DNA of 64,000 nt from Parvibaculum sp. (GCA_002694985.1 NZNS01000009.1:248001-312000); one strand, 5' to 3'. Numbered from the stretch's first letter, positions 50,093-58,860 are shown. Program-made: numbers and translations. Notes: generated by a model from the sequence alone, not told the origin.

Positions 50093-53000
50093 GTGGCCAA
50101 GAGTACACGCCAATACGTATTCGAGGGAATGGAACTGCTGCCATCGGCGCTCATTCCCTTCGTCGAAAAGCGGCTGGAAAGCTCGATCACGGGTCACTGG
50201 CAAGTGGAAGTGGTTCAGCGTGTCCAGGGCCTGAGGCCAAACTCCGCCGGTGAAGTCGGCTGGGATCAACAGGGATTGCTGAAGGCGATGATGGCCTTCT
50301 GGAAGGACGCATTCGCGACCGTGCTCGGCCACCCTGAACGGTCATATGTGTCCGAGCTGCTCGAAGTCCGCAACAAGCTCTCGCACAATGAGAGTTTCAC
50401 TTACGACGACGCCGAGCGTGCGCTCGATTCCATGCGCCGGCTAATGGAGGCAATCAGCGCCGGCGAAGTCGCCGAGCAGCTTTCCAAGATGCGGGATACC
50501 ATCCTGCGCACAAAATTCACCGAGCTTCAGCGCAACGAGGAGCGCCGGAAGACCCAGCGCCTTGAAATCTCGGTGGAGACGGTGGCCGGTCTGCTGCCAT
50601 GGCGCGAGATCGTTGAGCCCCATCCCGACGTGGCCACCGGAGAGTTTCAGCAGGCAGAGTTTGCGGCCGACCTCGCCAAGGTCCACGCTGGCAGCGCCCC
50701 GGCCGAATATCGCGATCCCAAGCAGTTTTTCAGCCGGACCTATCTGACGGAAGGTCTGAGCACGCTCCTGGTTGGCGCGGCCAAGCGGCTATCGGGCAGC
50801 GGCGGAGATCCCGTTGTCGAGCTGCAAACCAACTTCGGCGGCGGCAAGACGCACTCTATGCTGGCCCTCTACCACATGGCGGGCGGCACCCCGGTTCAGG
50901 ACCTGTCGGGACTTGACCGGTTGCTGGATCAGAACGGGTTGAGCGTTCCCGCAGGGATCAACCGCGCGGTGCTGGTTGGTACGTCCCGGGGGCCGCAGGA
51001 CGTGCTCAACGCCGAAGGCGGCCGCAAGATCCGCACGACCTGGGGCGAGCTGGCGTGGCAGCTTGGGGGCGCAGAAGCCTTCAACATGGTTGCGGAGAAT
51101 GATGCCAGCGGTATTGCGCCCGGTTCAAACTTGCTCGAGGCGATCTTCAAAAAATACGCGCCGTGCCTTATCCTGATCGACGAATGGGTTGCCTATCTTC
51201 GGCAAATCTACAGGGTCGAAGGGCTGCCCTCCGGTTCGTTCGACGCGAACCTCTCTTTCGTCCAGTCGCTTACAGAGGCCGTCAAGGCCAGTCCCCAGAC
51301 TCTGCTGGTCGCATCCTTGCCGGCTTCACAAATCGAGGTCGGCGGCGAAGGTGGGCAGGAGGCCCTGGCGCGCCTCAAGCAGACCTTCAGCCGCGTAGAA
51401 TCCTCGTGGCGACCCGCGAGCCAGGAAGAGAGCTACGAGATCGTCCGGCGGCGGCTGTTCAAGGAAATTCCGGGCGACAAGTTCCACCATCGCGACAACA
51501 CGCTCAAGCAATTCGCCAAGCTCTATCGCGAAAATGCCAACGACTTCCCGCAAGGCTGCGCAGACGAGGACTACCGGCGCAAGCTGGAGAAGGCCTATCC
51601 GATCCATCCCGAACTGTTTGATCAGCTCTACACGAGCTGGGGCTCGCTCGAAAAATTCCAGCGCACGCGCGGCGTTCTGCGCCTGATGGCGCAGGCCATC
51701 CACGAGCTGTGGATGAGCGGCGATCCGTCGGTGATGATCATGCCCGGCAGCGTGGCGGTGAGTTCGCCCCGCGTGGAACCTGAACTGCTCCATTATTTGG
51801 ATGTGAGTTGGCAATCGATCATCGCCGGCGATGTCGATGGCACGGCATCTACACCCTACAAGATCGATCAGTCGGCCCCGAACCTGAACCGCTACTCGGC
51901 CACACGGCGAGTTGCCCGCGCGATCTTTATGGGAACGGCGCCAACGCACCAGCAGCAGAACACCGGACTGGACGACAAGCAGATCAATCTCGGCGTCGTG
52001 CAGCCCGGAGAGCGCCCGGCGATCTTCGGCGATGCGCTCCGGCGGCTCACCAACCAGGCCAAGTTCATGCACGCCGATCTTGGCCGGTACTGGTACTCGA
52101 TGTCGGCGAGCCTCAACCGCATCGCGGCAGACAAAGCAGCCCAGGTAGAGGCTGCTCTTGTCGACGTCACGATCGACACCGAGCTCGGACGATTTGTGAA
52201 TGGCCTTGCAGATCGCGGGCATTTCGATGCCGTGCAGGTAGCTCCTGCCGCCTCGGCCGAAGTGCCTGACGAAGCTGGCGGAGTGCGAGCCGTTGTGCTC
52301 GGCGTCGCGCACCCGCACAATGGCCGTGACGGCTCTGACGCCCTGATCGAGGCGAAGGACATCCTGATGCAGCGCGGCAGCACGCCGCGCGTCTATCGCA
52401 ACATGCTGGTGTTCATCGCCGCGGATGCTCGCCAGCTCGACAACCTGAAGGATGCCGTGCGCGCCTCCCTGGCTTGGGGCGAGATTGTTCGTGACACCGA
52501 GCGGCTCAACCTCACCCAGAGCGATAGCGCGCTCGCAAAGGCCAAGCTGGCCGAATCCAACGAGACGATGAAAACCCGCCTCAAGGAGGCGTGGTGCTAC
52601 CTGCACTATCCAGTCCAGGAAAGTGCCCAAGCTGATGTAGAGTGGGCTTCCGGCAAGATTCCAGCGCAGGACGGTCTGCTGGCGCGGGCGAGCAAGAAGC
52701 TAGTGGCCGAGGAGGGTCTGCTGACCGAGTTGGGACCGGCGCGGCTTGATCGTGATCTTCAGAAATACATCTGGAATGGCAAGCCGCATCTCTCTCTGAA
52801 AGACCTGCGGGAGTACCTCAACCGCTACATCTACCTCCCGCGCGTGAAGAATCAGGACGTCCTGGTCAAAGCCGTGCAAGCGGCCGTTAGCGCCATGATT
52901 CCTGGCCCCTTCGCATATGCTGAACGATGGGATGAGAAGTCGGACACCTATCTGGGTCTGGCAATTGAGCGCGCTGGCAACGCCGTTGTTGTCATCGATA

Positions 53001-53389
53001 GCGACAGCGTCATCGTGAAGCCGGACGTGGCGGAGGCGCATCGTCCGACACCCGTTCAGCCGGGGTCGGCGGGCACTCCCGCGGAGCCGGGGGACGGAAC
53101 GCCGGCTACCGGCGAGCAGCCCACTGGCGGCACATCCGAGCCGACTCCCGCCGAACGGAAGCCGACCCGATTTACCGGTATGGTGATGATTTCCGCCGAG
53201 AGACCGGCGAGAGACATGCATCAGATCGTCGAGGCCATTGTCGAGCAGCTCACGACACTGCCCGGAAGCGATGTGAAGCTCAGGCTCGAAATCGAGGCCG
53301 AAGTTCCCTCCGGTCTCGACCGCGCCAAAGTGCGAACGCTCGTCGAAAACGCCAACACTCTCGGATTTGTCGAAAAGTCGGTCGAATAG
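50093..53389 (+). CDS. Swt1-HEPN and DUF499 AAA+ ATPase (Hma ATPase-like)
   Basis: 1,098 residues. The N-terminal about 130 residues form a Swt1-type HEPN domain (MELLPSALIPFVEKRL, then LEVRNKLSHNESFTYDDAERALDSMRRLMEAI). The DUF499 ATPase follows, with Walker A NFGGGKTHS (247-255) and Walker B CLILIDEW (358-365). A proline-rich acidic linker near residue 985 (PVQPGSAGTPAEPGDG) leads to a C-terminal beta-rich domain. DUF499 proteins always accompany DUF1156 methylases and are presumed to be the motor or sensor of the system. Last gene of the rightward operon; starts 12 bases after the methylase. Confidence 0.92.
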   Translation: MAKSTRQYVFEGMELLPSALIPFVEKRLESSITGHWQVEVVQRVQGLRPNSAGEVGWDQQGLLKAMMAFWKDAFATVLGHPERSYVSELLEVRNKLSHNESFTYDDAERALDSMRRLMEAISAGEVAEQLSKMRDTILRTKFTELQRNEERRKTQRLEISVETVAGLLPWREIVEPHPDVATGEFQQAEFAADLAKVHAGSAPAEYRDPKQFFSRTYLTEGLSTLLVGAAKRLSGSGGDPVVELQTNFGGGKTHSMLALYHMAGGTPVQDLSGLDRLLDQNGLSVPAGINRAVLVGTSRGPQDVLNAEGGRKIRTTWGELAWQLGGAEAFNMVAENDASGIAPGSNLLEAIFKKYAPCLILIDEWVAYLRQIYRVEGLPSGSFDANLSFVQSLTEAVKASPQTLLVASLPASQIEVGGEGGQEALARLKQTFSRVESSWRPASQEESYEIVRRRLFKEIPGDKFHHRDNTLKQFAKLYRENANDFPQGCADEDYRRKLEKAYPIHPELFDQLYTSWGSLEKFQRTRGVLRLMAQAIHELWMSGDPSVMIMPGSVAVSSPRVEPELLHYLDVSWQSIIAGDVDGTASTPYKIDQSAPNLNRYSATRRVARAIFMGTAPTHQQQNTGLDDKQINLGVVQPGERPAIFGDALRRLTNQAKFMHADLGRYWYSMSASLNRIAADKAAQVEAALVDVTIDTELGRFVNGLADRGHFDAVQVAPAASAEVPDEAGGVRAVVLGVAHPHNGRDGSDALIEAKDILMQRGSTPRVYRNMLVFIAADARQLDNLKDAVRASLAWGEIVRDTERLNLTQSDSALAKAKLAESNETMKTRLKEAWCYLHYPVQESAQADVEWASGKIPAQDGLLARASKKLVAEEGLLTELGPARLDRDLQKYIWNGKPHLSLKDLREYLNRYIYLPRVKNQDVLVKAVQAAVSAMIPGPFAYAERWDEKSDTYLGLAIERAGNAVVVIDSDSVIVKPDVAEAHRPTPVQPGSAGTPAEPGDGTPATGEQPTGGTSEPTPAERKPTRFTGMVMISAERPARDMHQIVEAIVEQLTTLPGSDVKLRLEIEAEVPSGLDRAKVRTLVENANTLGFVEKSVE

Positions 53390-53426
53390 CCAGGCGGGCC
53401 GCGGCGTGGTCTGTCCGTCACCGATG

Positions 53427-54419
53427 TCAGGCCGACTGGTGAGATGCCCTTGCCGTGTGGCCCAGGGTGCGCGCCAAACTCAGCAGCCGCCGGCATGCGG
53501 GGTTATCGTTTCGGGCGGACCAGACCATGCTGAACGGCAATACCTCACCAGCGAGTTGCCGATAAGCGATGCCAGGAAACTGCGCGACGGTCGTAGCCTC
53601 GCTCGTCAGCGTGAGGCCGCGACCTACGGCAACCAGGGAAAGGATGTTGTCGCGTCCGACCTGTTGGGGGTGAATCTCAGGATGGCTGCCGAGGTCTGCA
53701 AGGTGTGCAACCAGGTAGTCGTGGATTTCCTGGCCCGGGGCAACATCGCTCACGATGAACCGCTCCGACACCAGGTCCGGCCATCCGAGTTCGACCTTGT
53801 TTGCCAGGGGATGATCGTCGGGCAACACGACGAAGACCCTCTCGTACCACAGATGCTCGGTCTCACAGCCGTCCCAGGTCTTCGTGCCCGTTATAAAGGC
53901 CACGTCGAGATTCAATGTCCGGACGGCAGCGACGTGCTCCGCCGGGTTTCCCTCGATGGGATCGACCCGGACATTCGGATGGAGTTTACCGAACCGTCGC
54001 AGCAGGTCGAACAGGAAGCCGGACGCAAGCGACGAGAAGACGCCGACCCGGACGTGTCCCTCCTCGGACCGGCCAACCGCAGCGACTTCACTGGCGCCTG
54101 CGTCGATATGCCGGAGCGCCGTCCTCGCTGGCTTCAGAAACCGCTGGCCGGCAAGCGTCAAGCGAACTCCACCAGCATGACGCTGAAACAGGGACGCGCC
54201 GAGTTCATCTTCCATGTCGCGAATGCGGCGGCTGATGGCCGACTCTTCGATATCGAGTGCTCGGCCCGCCTTTCGGAAGCTGCCGTGCTCTGCCGCCGCC
54301 ACGAAATAACGGAGGTGTTGGAGCTTAATGCGGCTGCGCGGCAGGTCGGGTATCAGGATTTCATCTGGAGCATTGTCGCTCGGACGGGGAACGATATTTT
54401 CCGCCCCATCCACGATCAC
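53427..54419 (-). CDS. LysR-family transcriptional regulator
   Basis: 330 residues. The winged helix is LQHLRYFVAAAEHGSFRKAGRALDIEESAISRRIRDMEDELGASLFQRHAGGVRLTLAG (about residues 33-91), followed by the two-lobed periplasmic-binding-type inducer domain (VRVGVFSSLASGFLFDLLRRFGKLHP, and so on). It converges on the DUF499 gene with a 37-base gap and no obvious target operon is adjacent, since the genes on its other side are a remnant and the minus-strand copper cassette. Such regulators are common on alphaproteobacterial conjugative elements. The inducer is unknown. Confidence 0.9.
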   Translation of the reverse strand: MIVDGAENIVPRPSDNAPDEILIPDLPRSRIKLQHLRYFVAAAEHGSFRKAGRALDIEESAISRRIRDMEDELGASLFQRHAGGVRLTLAGQRFLKPARTALRHIDAGASEVAAVGRSEEGHVRVGVFSSLASGFLFDLLRRFGKLHPNVRVDPIEGNPAEHVAAVRTLNLDVAFITGTKTWDGCETEHLWYERVFVVLPDDHPLANKVELGWPDLVSERFIVSDVAPGQEIHDYLVAHLADLGSHPEIHPQQVGRDNILSLVAVGRGLTLTSEATTVAQFPGIAYRQLAGEVLPFSMVWSARNDNPACRRLLSLARTLGHTARASHQSA

Positions 54420-54632
54420 AGGTTCCCATCTGCCCGAGGGTTGCGGCCAATGCCATCCATCGGCCAGGATGGTCGCGCCCTACCCTCGAAGCCGCTTGAT
54501 GCTCCTGCCGCGCGGATTTCCCTGCGTCGTGTCGTCATATTTCGCCCACGCAAGAAACTTAACAATATTCAGTTAGCGGTATCGTGCAGATTGACATTGC
54601 CAACGTCAACGGAAAATGAATGTCATTAACAG

Positions 54633-54860
54633 GCATTCTTCGGCAAGGGGTGGCCGGAGTACGAGCTGGACGGGCTGGTGACCCGCGCCGTCTCGGGCGA
54701 GCAAATCTTGCTGCCGATCTGGCACAACGTCTCGAAGCGCGAAGTGATCGGGTATTCGGCTTCACTCGCCGACCGATTGGCAAGAAGCACCGCTACCCAC
54801 ACTGTTGAGGAGATCGCTGCGGAGATCGCGGAAGTGGTGCGTCTGCCTAAAGCAGCATGA
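54633..54860 (+). pseudogene. 3' remnant of a TIR-domain gene
   Basis: An open frame without a start, preceded by an in-frame TAA at 54627, encodes AFFGKGWPEYELDGLVTRAV, then SGEQILLPIWHNVSKREVIGY and LADRLARSTATHTVEEIAAEIAEVV before a TGA at 54858. This is the C-terminal half of a bacterial TIR domain (the FFxKGWPxxELDGL block and the PIWH strand). The N-terminal half with the remaining strands is missing; sequence upstream is unrelated. It is a deletion scar of what was probably another defence or NADase-type gene. Confidence 0.72.
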
Positions 54861-54863
54861 CGT

Positions 54864-55196
54864 TTAGCGCACGCTGTCGGGTTCGGGCAACGGCGCGATC
54901 ACGCCCTCACCCAGCACCAGAACCGTGCGCGGGCGCGGCATCTGCGCGTAGGCCACGGTCGCCGCCTTGAGCATCGGCGCGGGCAACGGCAACATCACCA
55001 GCAGCACATTGGCTTGGCGCGGCCCATCGGCTTCGGTCAGACCCGCGCGGGAAAGATCCAGTCCCGCCGCCAACGCCACATCCACCCCCGGCACCACCAG
55101 CGCCCGAAGGTCGCGCGCCATCGCCCCGGCGATCAGGCGGCGCAGCGGCGCAAACGCCCCGGCGCGCGCGGATTGATGGGCGCCCAGCATCGTCAT
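54864..55196 (-). CDS. NuoB-like domain protein without iron-sulfur cysteines
   Basis: 110 residues from the ATG at 55196 (MTMLGAHQSARAGAFAPLRR). PRQANVLLVMLPLPAPMLKAATVAYAQMPRPRTVLVLGEG matches the part of NuoB that in complex I reads PRQADVMIVAGTLTNKMAP...MPEPRYVISMG. There is no cysteine at all, so the N2 cluster of complex I cannot be bound. It overlaps the NuoA-like gene (ATGA) and so belongs to the same message. Its role with the copper genes is unknown; it is either a repurposed membrane-complex subunit or a decayed one. Last gene of the cassette. Confidence 0.7.
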   Translation of the reverse strand: MTMLGAHQSARAGAFAPLRRLIAGAMARDLRALVVPGVDVALAAGLDLSRAGLTEADGPRQANVLLVMLPLPAPMLKAATVAYAQMPRPRTVLVLGEGVIAPLPEPDSVR

Positions 55197-55555
55197 TGCC
55201 GCCTGAACGCGCCCTGGCTCCAGCCATAGAGCAGACCGAGAAACAGGATCGCCAGAAACACGCCCATGTCGAGAAGCGCCACCAGCCCTTCCTCGCGGTA
55301 GACGACAGCCCACGGGTACATGAAGGCCATCTCCATATCGAAGGCCAGAAACAACAGAGCATAGCCATAGTAGCGCGCGTGATAGCGCACCCAGACCGGA
55401 TCGCGCGCCAGGCTGCCGGCGGTGGCGGGCACGTCCTTGACCGGTTCGACGCGGGTGCGCCCGATGGCGCGGGCCAGCGCGTAGAGGCTCAGCACCAGCG
55501 CCACAGTGCCCAGCGTCAGGCCGAGCAGGAGGGCATATTGTGTCAGCGCGTTCAT
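55193..55555 (-). CDS. NADH-quinone oxidoreductase subunit A-like membrane protein
   Basis: 120 residues with three membrane helices: LTQYALLLGLTLGTVALVLSLYALA, then ARYYGYALLFLAFDMEMAFMYPWAVVY and MGVFLAILFLGLLYGWSQGA. The FDMEMAFMYPW block is the conserved loop of NuoA (FDVEAVFLYPWA). No other complex I genes surround it, except the NuoB-like partner. A short loop between helices 1 and 2 (PVKDVPATAGSLARDPVWVRY) replaces the NuoA quinone-site loop. The pair might form a small redox- or ion-coupled membrane unit. Confidence 0.8.
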   Translation of the reverse strand: MNALTQYALLLGLTLGTVALVLSLYALARAIGRTRVEPVKDVPATAGSLARDPVWVRYHARYYGYALLFLAFDMEMAFMYPWAVVYREEGLVALLDMGVFLAILFLGLLYGWSQGAFRRQ

Positions 55556-55596
55556 TGGTCCCTCGCTTCCGGGTGAATGGATCCGGTCGGACCCGT

Positions 55597-56172
55597 TCAG
55601 ATATGGAAGACGTCCGCCTCGCCCGGCGTCCAGACGCTCAACCCCTGCAACAGCCAACCCTGCAGGCCGTTGCGATAATAATAGATGTGTCCCGGCGGAA
55701 AGCCGGCGGCGGTCAGCTTGTGAATCAGCGTGGGCGACTGGCCGCACCAGACCCCGTTGCAGAACATCGCCACCGGGCGCGCGCCGCTGCAATCCCAGCC
55801 GTCGCCGGTGCGCCGACATCCCAGCGCCTCGAGCGCCGTCTCGGGGTCGGTAAACGGCAGGTTGATCGCGCCGGGGATGGTGTATCTGGCGAATTGCTCG
55901 GGCTTGCGGCTGTCGACGATCAGGATATAGGGGTCCTGCAGCGCCTCGATCAGTTCAAGCTCGCCCAGCGGCACCACGCCCGGCACCGGCACCAGCGGTT
56001 GCAAGACCGCCGGAGGTGCGGGGCGCGAGGTGTGCGCCCACTCGGGCGACAGCCGATGCTTTGGGTCAGCGATCCGCCGGATATCAAGCGGTCCATCGGG
56101 TCCCGGCACCGCGCATCGGGTCACGCCCACGGTGATGCAGACCTGGGGCGCGACGACGGCTTCCTCAGGCAT
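55597..56172 (-). CDS. Rhodanese-like domain protein
   Basis: 191 residues. The C-terminal 110 residues are a rhodanese fold: YILIVDSRKPEQFARYTIPGAINLPFTD, the active-site loop MFCNGVWCGQSPT with the cysteine that can carry persulfide, and YYYRNGLQGWLLQGL. The N-terminal 70 residues hold a VTRCAVPGPDGPLDIRRIADPKH segment of unknown fold. Single-Cys loops of this length favour sulfur or metal relay functions. The gene overlaps the DUF302 gene by eight bases, which links it to the same copper/redox operon. Confidence 0.85.
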   Translation of the reverse strand: MPEEAVVAPQVCITVGVTRCAVPGPDGPLDIRRIADPKHRLSPEWAHTSRPAPPAVLQPLVPVPGVVPLGELELIEALQDPYILIVDSRKPEQFARYTIPGAINLPFTDPETALEALGCRRTGDGWDCSGARPVAMFCNGVWCGQSPTLIHKLTAAGFPPGHIYYYRNGLQGWLLQGLSVWTPGEADVFHI

Positions 56173-56551
56173 CCTTCACCACGCCCGCCAGCATGTCGCG
56201 CACCTGGCCGGCCACGCGGGTCAGCTGTGGGTTCTCGATCGCCTGCATCGAGGCCACCGGGTCGATCGCCGAAACCTCGACCCCGCCGTCGACCTCGCGC
56301 AGGATCACGTTGCAGGGCAGCATCGCACCCACGCGCGGTTCGATCCCCAGGGCCTGGTGCGCCATCTTCGGGTTGCAGGCACCGAGGATCTTGTAGCCGG
56401 CCATGTCCTCGTCCAGCTTCTTCTTCATCGTTGCCTTGACGTCGATTTCGGTCAGCACGCCGAAACCGGCCTCGGTCAGGGCGGCGCGCACGCGCTCTTC
56501 GGCCGCGTCCATGGTCGCGCCGTCTAGCTTGCGGTTTATCGTGTAGCTCAT
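56165..56551 (-). CDS. DUF302 domain protein
   Basis: 128 residues: YTINRKLDGATMDAAEERVRAALTEAGFGVLTEIDVKATMKKKL, then YKILGACNPKMAHQALGIEPRVGAMLPCNVILREVDGG. This is a typical DUF302 protein (CNP and PCN cysteine motifs facing each other in the dimer), a family regularly found with copper or heavy-metal and sulfur-oxidising genes. Start at 56551 from the ATG after a purine-rich AGAAAGAAG stretch. It lies downstream of the small membrane peptide gene. Confidence 0.9.
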   Translation of the reverse strand: MSYTINRKLDGATMDAAEERVRAALTEAGFGVLTEIDVKATMKKKLDEDMAGYKILGACNPKMAHQALGIEPRVGAMLPCNVILREVDGGVEVSAIDPVASMQAIENPQLTRVAGQVRDMLAGVVKDA

Positions 56552-56588
56552 CTTCTTTCTCCTTCGCCTTGCGTCACTTGATCCCGCG

Positions 56589-56693
56589 TCACTTGCGCAG
56601 ATATTTGACCAGTCCGGCAATCGCCAGCACCACGAGCACCAGTATCAGCAACATCCAGATGCCGCCGAAACCCATTCCAAATCCCATTCCCAT
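56589..56693 (-). CDS. Small Gly/Met-rich membrane peptide, 34 residues
   Basis: An ATG at 56693 preceded by AAAGGAGTAAC, a strong ribosome binding site, opens a 34-codon frame: MGMGFGMGFGGIWMLLILVL, then VVLAIAGLVKYLRK. It is one hydrophobic helix with a Met/Gly-rich N terminus (a pattern that can bind copper(I)) and a basic end. Small proteins of this form occur beside multicopper oxidases and DUF302 genes. It is probably the first gene of the DUF302-rhodanese-NuoA-NuoB transcript. Confidence 0.72.
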   Translation of the reverse strand: MGMGFGMGFGGIWMLLILVLVVLAIAGLVKYLRK

Positions 56694-56821
56694 CCTTGTT
56701 ACTCCTTTTCCTGCGGCGGATTCCTGTCAACCGCGGCTTCGATATTTTCGAACATAGGGGTTCCAGTAACTGGAGGATCAAAGGGCCCCGGAGAATTTAT
56801 TCTGCATTTGCCCCTCGCAGG

Positions 56822-58330
56822 TCAGGTCACGGTGAATTGCGCCATCATGCCGGCATCCTCATGTTCAAGGATGTGACAATGCAGCATGAACGGATCTGCC
56901 GCATCCGCCTTTTTGTTGACCTGGACCAGGATTTCGACGCCGCTTGCGTCGACGACCACCACATCCTTGTGTCCCTCTGTCGCGGGGTCGACGGGCTGGC
57001 CCCCGCGCGACACCACTTGGAACGAACACCCATGCACGTGGAACGGATGCACCATCATGGGCGCGCTCACCCGCCACAACTCAGTCTCGCCGAGGGTCAG
57101 GGCCGCGTCGATGCGGCCCATGTCGTAGGCGTTGCCGTTGATGCCCATGATACTGCCGGTGGCGCCGAATAGCCTTCTGGCCATCGACCCAATCATGGAC
57201 CCCGCGTGCATATCGAGCCGGAATTCGCGGGTGCGCACTGGGGCGCCGAGATCGAATGGCGGTGCGGGGAGCGCGGCGGGCAGTGCGGAGGGAGCATTGC
57301 CCTGGGCTGATCCCGGCGAAAAGGTCAGGATATCCAGCGTTCCGCCGGAACCGGCCCCACCGCCCATCATGCCGCCCCCCATCATGCCACCCTGCGCGAG
57401 GTCGCTGCTGATCAGGCGGACAGGCGCGCTGTCCGCGCTGAAATCGACGACGATCTCGGCGCGCTCGGCCGGGGCCAGGGCGATGCGATTGCGCGCGACC
57501 GGCGCGGGCAGCAACCCGCCGTCGCTTGCGACCTGATGGAACTGCCGCCCGTCGGCAAAGGTAAAATCATAAAACCGCGCGTTCGAGCCATTGAGCAGGC
57601 GGAGCCGCACCAGTCCGCGCGGCACATCCGCGACCGGTCGGACCGCACCGTTGACGCAGATCGTGTCGCCCAGAAAACCGCCCATCAGGGACATCATGCC
57701 GGAAATGTCATAGACCAGCCGCCCGGAGCTGTCGAAGCTGCGGTCCTGCACCACCAGCGGGATATCGTTCACACCATAGTCCGAAGGCAGGCCGTCGGGC
57801 GCGGCGGGATCGTCGACCAACAACAGGCCCGCGAGCCCGTGGTAGACCTGCGGCCCGGTCTTGCCGTGGACATGGCTGTGATACCACAGCGTCGCCGCCG
57901 GGTGATGCACATCGAACCGCGCCGACCACGTCTGGCCGGGGGCGAAGGCCGTCTGCGGGCCGCCATCCATGTTGCCCGGGACATGGGCCCCGTGCCAATG
58001 CGCCGTGACCACGTCGTCGGTCCTGTTGACAACGTCGATCTGCGCGGTGCGCCCGCGCCGCACTCGCAGCGTCGGCCCGAGGTAATCGGCCTCATACCCT
58101 AGCGTCGGCGTCTGCGTGCCGGGCACGAAGGCGTGGCTGCCTTTTCGCGCGGTCAGCGTGACCGGCTGCGCGCCGTCGGCCTCTAGGATCGGCGGGATCG
58201 GCAACGCCGCGCCGCCTTCCGCCGCGAAGGCGCGCCCGGTCAGCACGAACGGAGCCGCCAGCAGCGCCGCGCCGCCCAGCAAGACCTGTCGCCTGTCAAG
58301 ATTGTGCAGTGGTGGGTTCAATATGCTCAC
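56822..58330 (-). CDS. Periplasmic multicopper oxidase (CueO/SufI-like)
   Basis: About 502 residues from a GTG at 58330 (an ATG at 58405 is also open but gives an overlong signal n-region). A twin-arginine signal, DRRQVLLGGAALLAAPFVL, is followed by three cupredoxin domains and all four copper ligand motifs: HWHG, WYHSHVHG, HPFHVHG and HCHILEHEDAGMM, the last with the type 1 Cys, His and Met. A methionine-rich loop (MMGGGMMGGGAGSGG) lies in domain 2-3, like the copper-binding insert of CueO. It would oxidise Cu(I) to Cu(II) in the periplasm. Upstream gene of the copper cassette, separated from the small peptide gene by 128 bases with possible promoter. Confidence 0.93.
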   Translation of the reverse strand: MSILNPPLHNLDRRQVLLGGAALLAAPFVLTGRAFAAEGGAALPIPPILEADGAQPVTLTARKGSHAFVPGTQTPTLGYEADYLGPTLRVRRGRTAQIDVVNRTDDVVTAHWHGAHVPGNMDGGPQTAFAPGQTWSARFDVHHPAATLWYHSHVHGKTGPQVYHGLAGLLLVDDPAAPDGLPSDYGVNDIPLVVQDRSFDSSGRLVYDISGMMSLMGGFLGDTICVNGAVRPVADVPRGLVRLRLLNGSNARFYDFTFADGRQFHQVASDGGLLPAPVARNRIALAPAERAEIVVDFSADSAPVRLISSDLAQGGMMGGGMMGGGAGSGGTLDILTFSPGSAQGNAPSALPAALPAPPFDLGAPVRTREFRLDMHAGSMIGSMARRLFGATGSIMGINGNAYDMGRIDAALTLGETELWRVSAPMMVHPFHVHGCSFQVVSRGGQPVDPATEGHKDVVVVDASGVEILVQVNKKADAADPFMLHCHILEHEDAGMMAQFTVT

Positions 58331-58453
58331 GATCGAGACCCTTGTCTTGTGTTTGCAGGGTGGTTTGGCATCTCTTGTCGGACATATATTCGCATCAGCC
58401 TGCATTCCCCAAGTGGCGTGTCGTTTGAGGTGAAGATCGCCTGTATCCGAGCG

Positions 58454-58860
58454 CTAGAGCGCGGACTCAATAGCTCTCAACCATATCCTTATTGAGGCGA
58501 GGGCAACTGCGGCAAGGAAGTTGGTTGCGTGCTTGTCGAATCGGGTTGCGATACGGCGGAACTGCTTGAGCTTGCAGAAGAACCGTTCGACGAGATTGCG
58601 CCGACGATAGAGGTCGGCCGGGACGGTCCGTTGCCGGCGCACGCGGCTTTGGGTCGGGATGTGCGCCGCCCCGCCGCGCGCGGCGACCCGTTCGACCAAA
58701 GCCATGCTGTCATACCCGCGATCCGCGACGACCGTGCTCGGCGGCAGCGCATCCAGCAGGAGCGGAGCCGTTGTCTTGTCCGACGCCTGTCCCTGCGTGA
58801 GGTGCAGTCGGACCGGCAGCCCGTCCTGATCGACGACGGCGTGGATCTTGGTGCTCAGTC
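58454..58860 (-). CDS. IS5-like transposase, OrfB (second frame)
   Basis: The C-terminal half of the transposase, in the -1 frame relative to OrfA: GRSRGGLSTKIHAVVDQDG, then VADRGYD with the second catalytic Asp, and NLVERFFCKLKQFRRIATRFDK with the catalytic Glu, ending near the left IS end. It has no start codon of its own at the correct place and would be made by ribosomal frameshifting from OrfA, as in other IS5-group elements; the upper boundary given is approximate. Confidence 0.75.

Noticed and set aside
28649-53389. DISARM
   Set aside because: A SNF2 helicase, a methylase and a PLD protein are present, but I see no DrmB (DUF1998) and no DrmA-type helicase, so the defining DISARM core is missing.
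41109-53389. BREX
   Set aside because: The BrxR-like regulator suggested it, but there is no PglZ, BrxL/Lon or BrxC; DUF1156 and DUF499 instead point to an Hma-type locus.
53427-54419. LysR gene as regulator of the Hma operon
   Set aside because: It is convergent with the operon end and far from its promoter, while a BrxR-type regulator with its own operator is already at the operon start.
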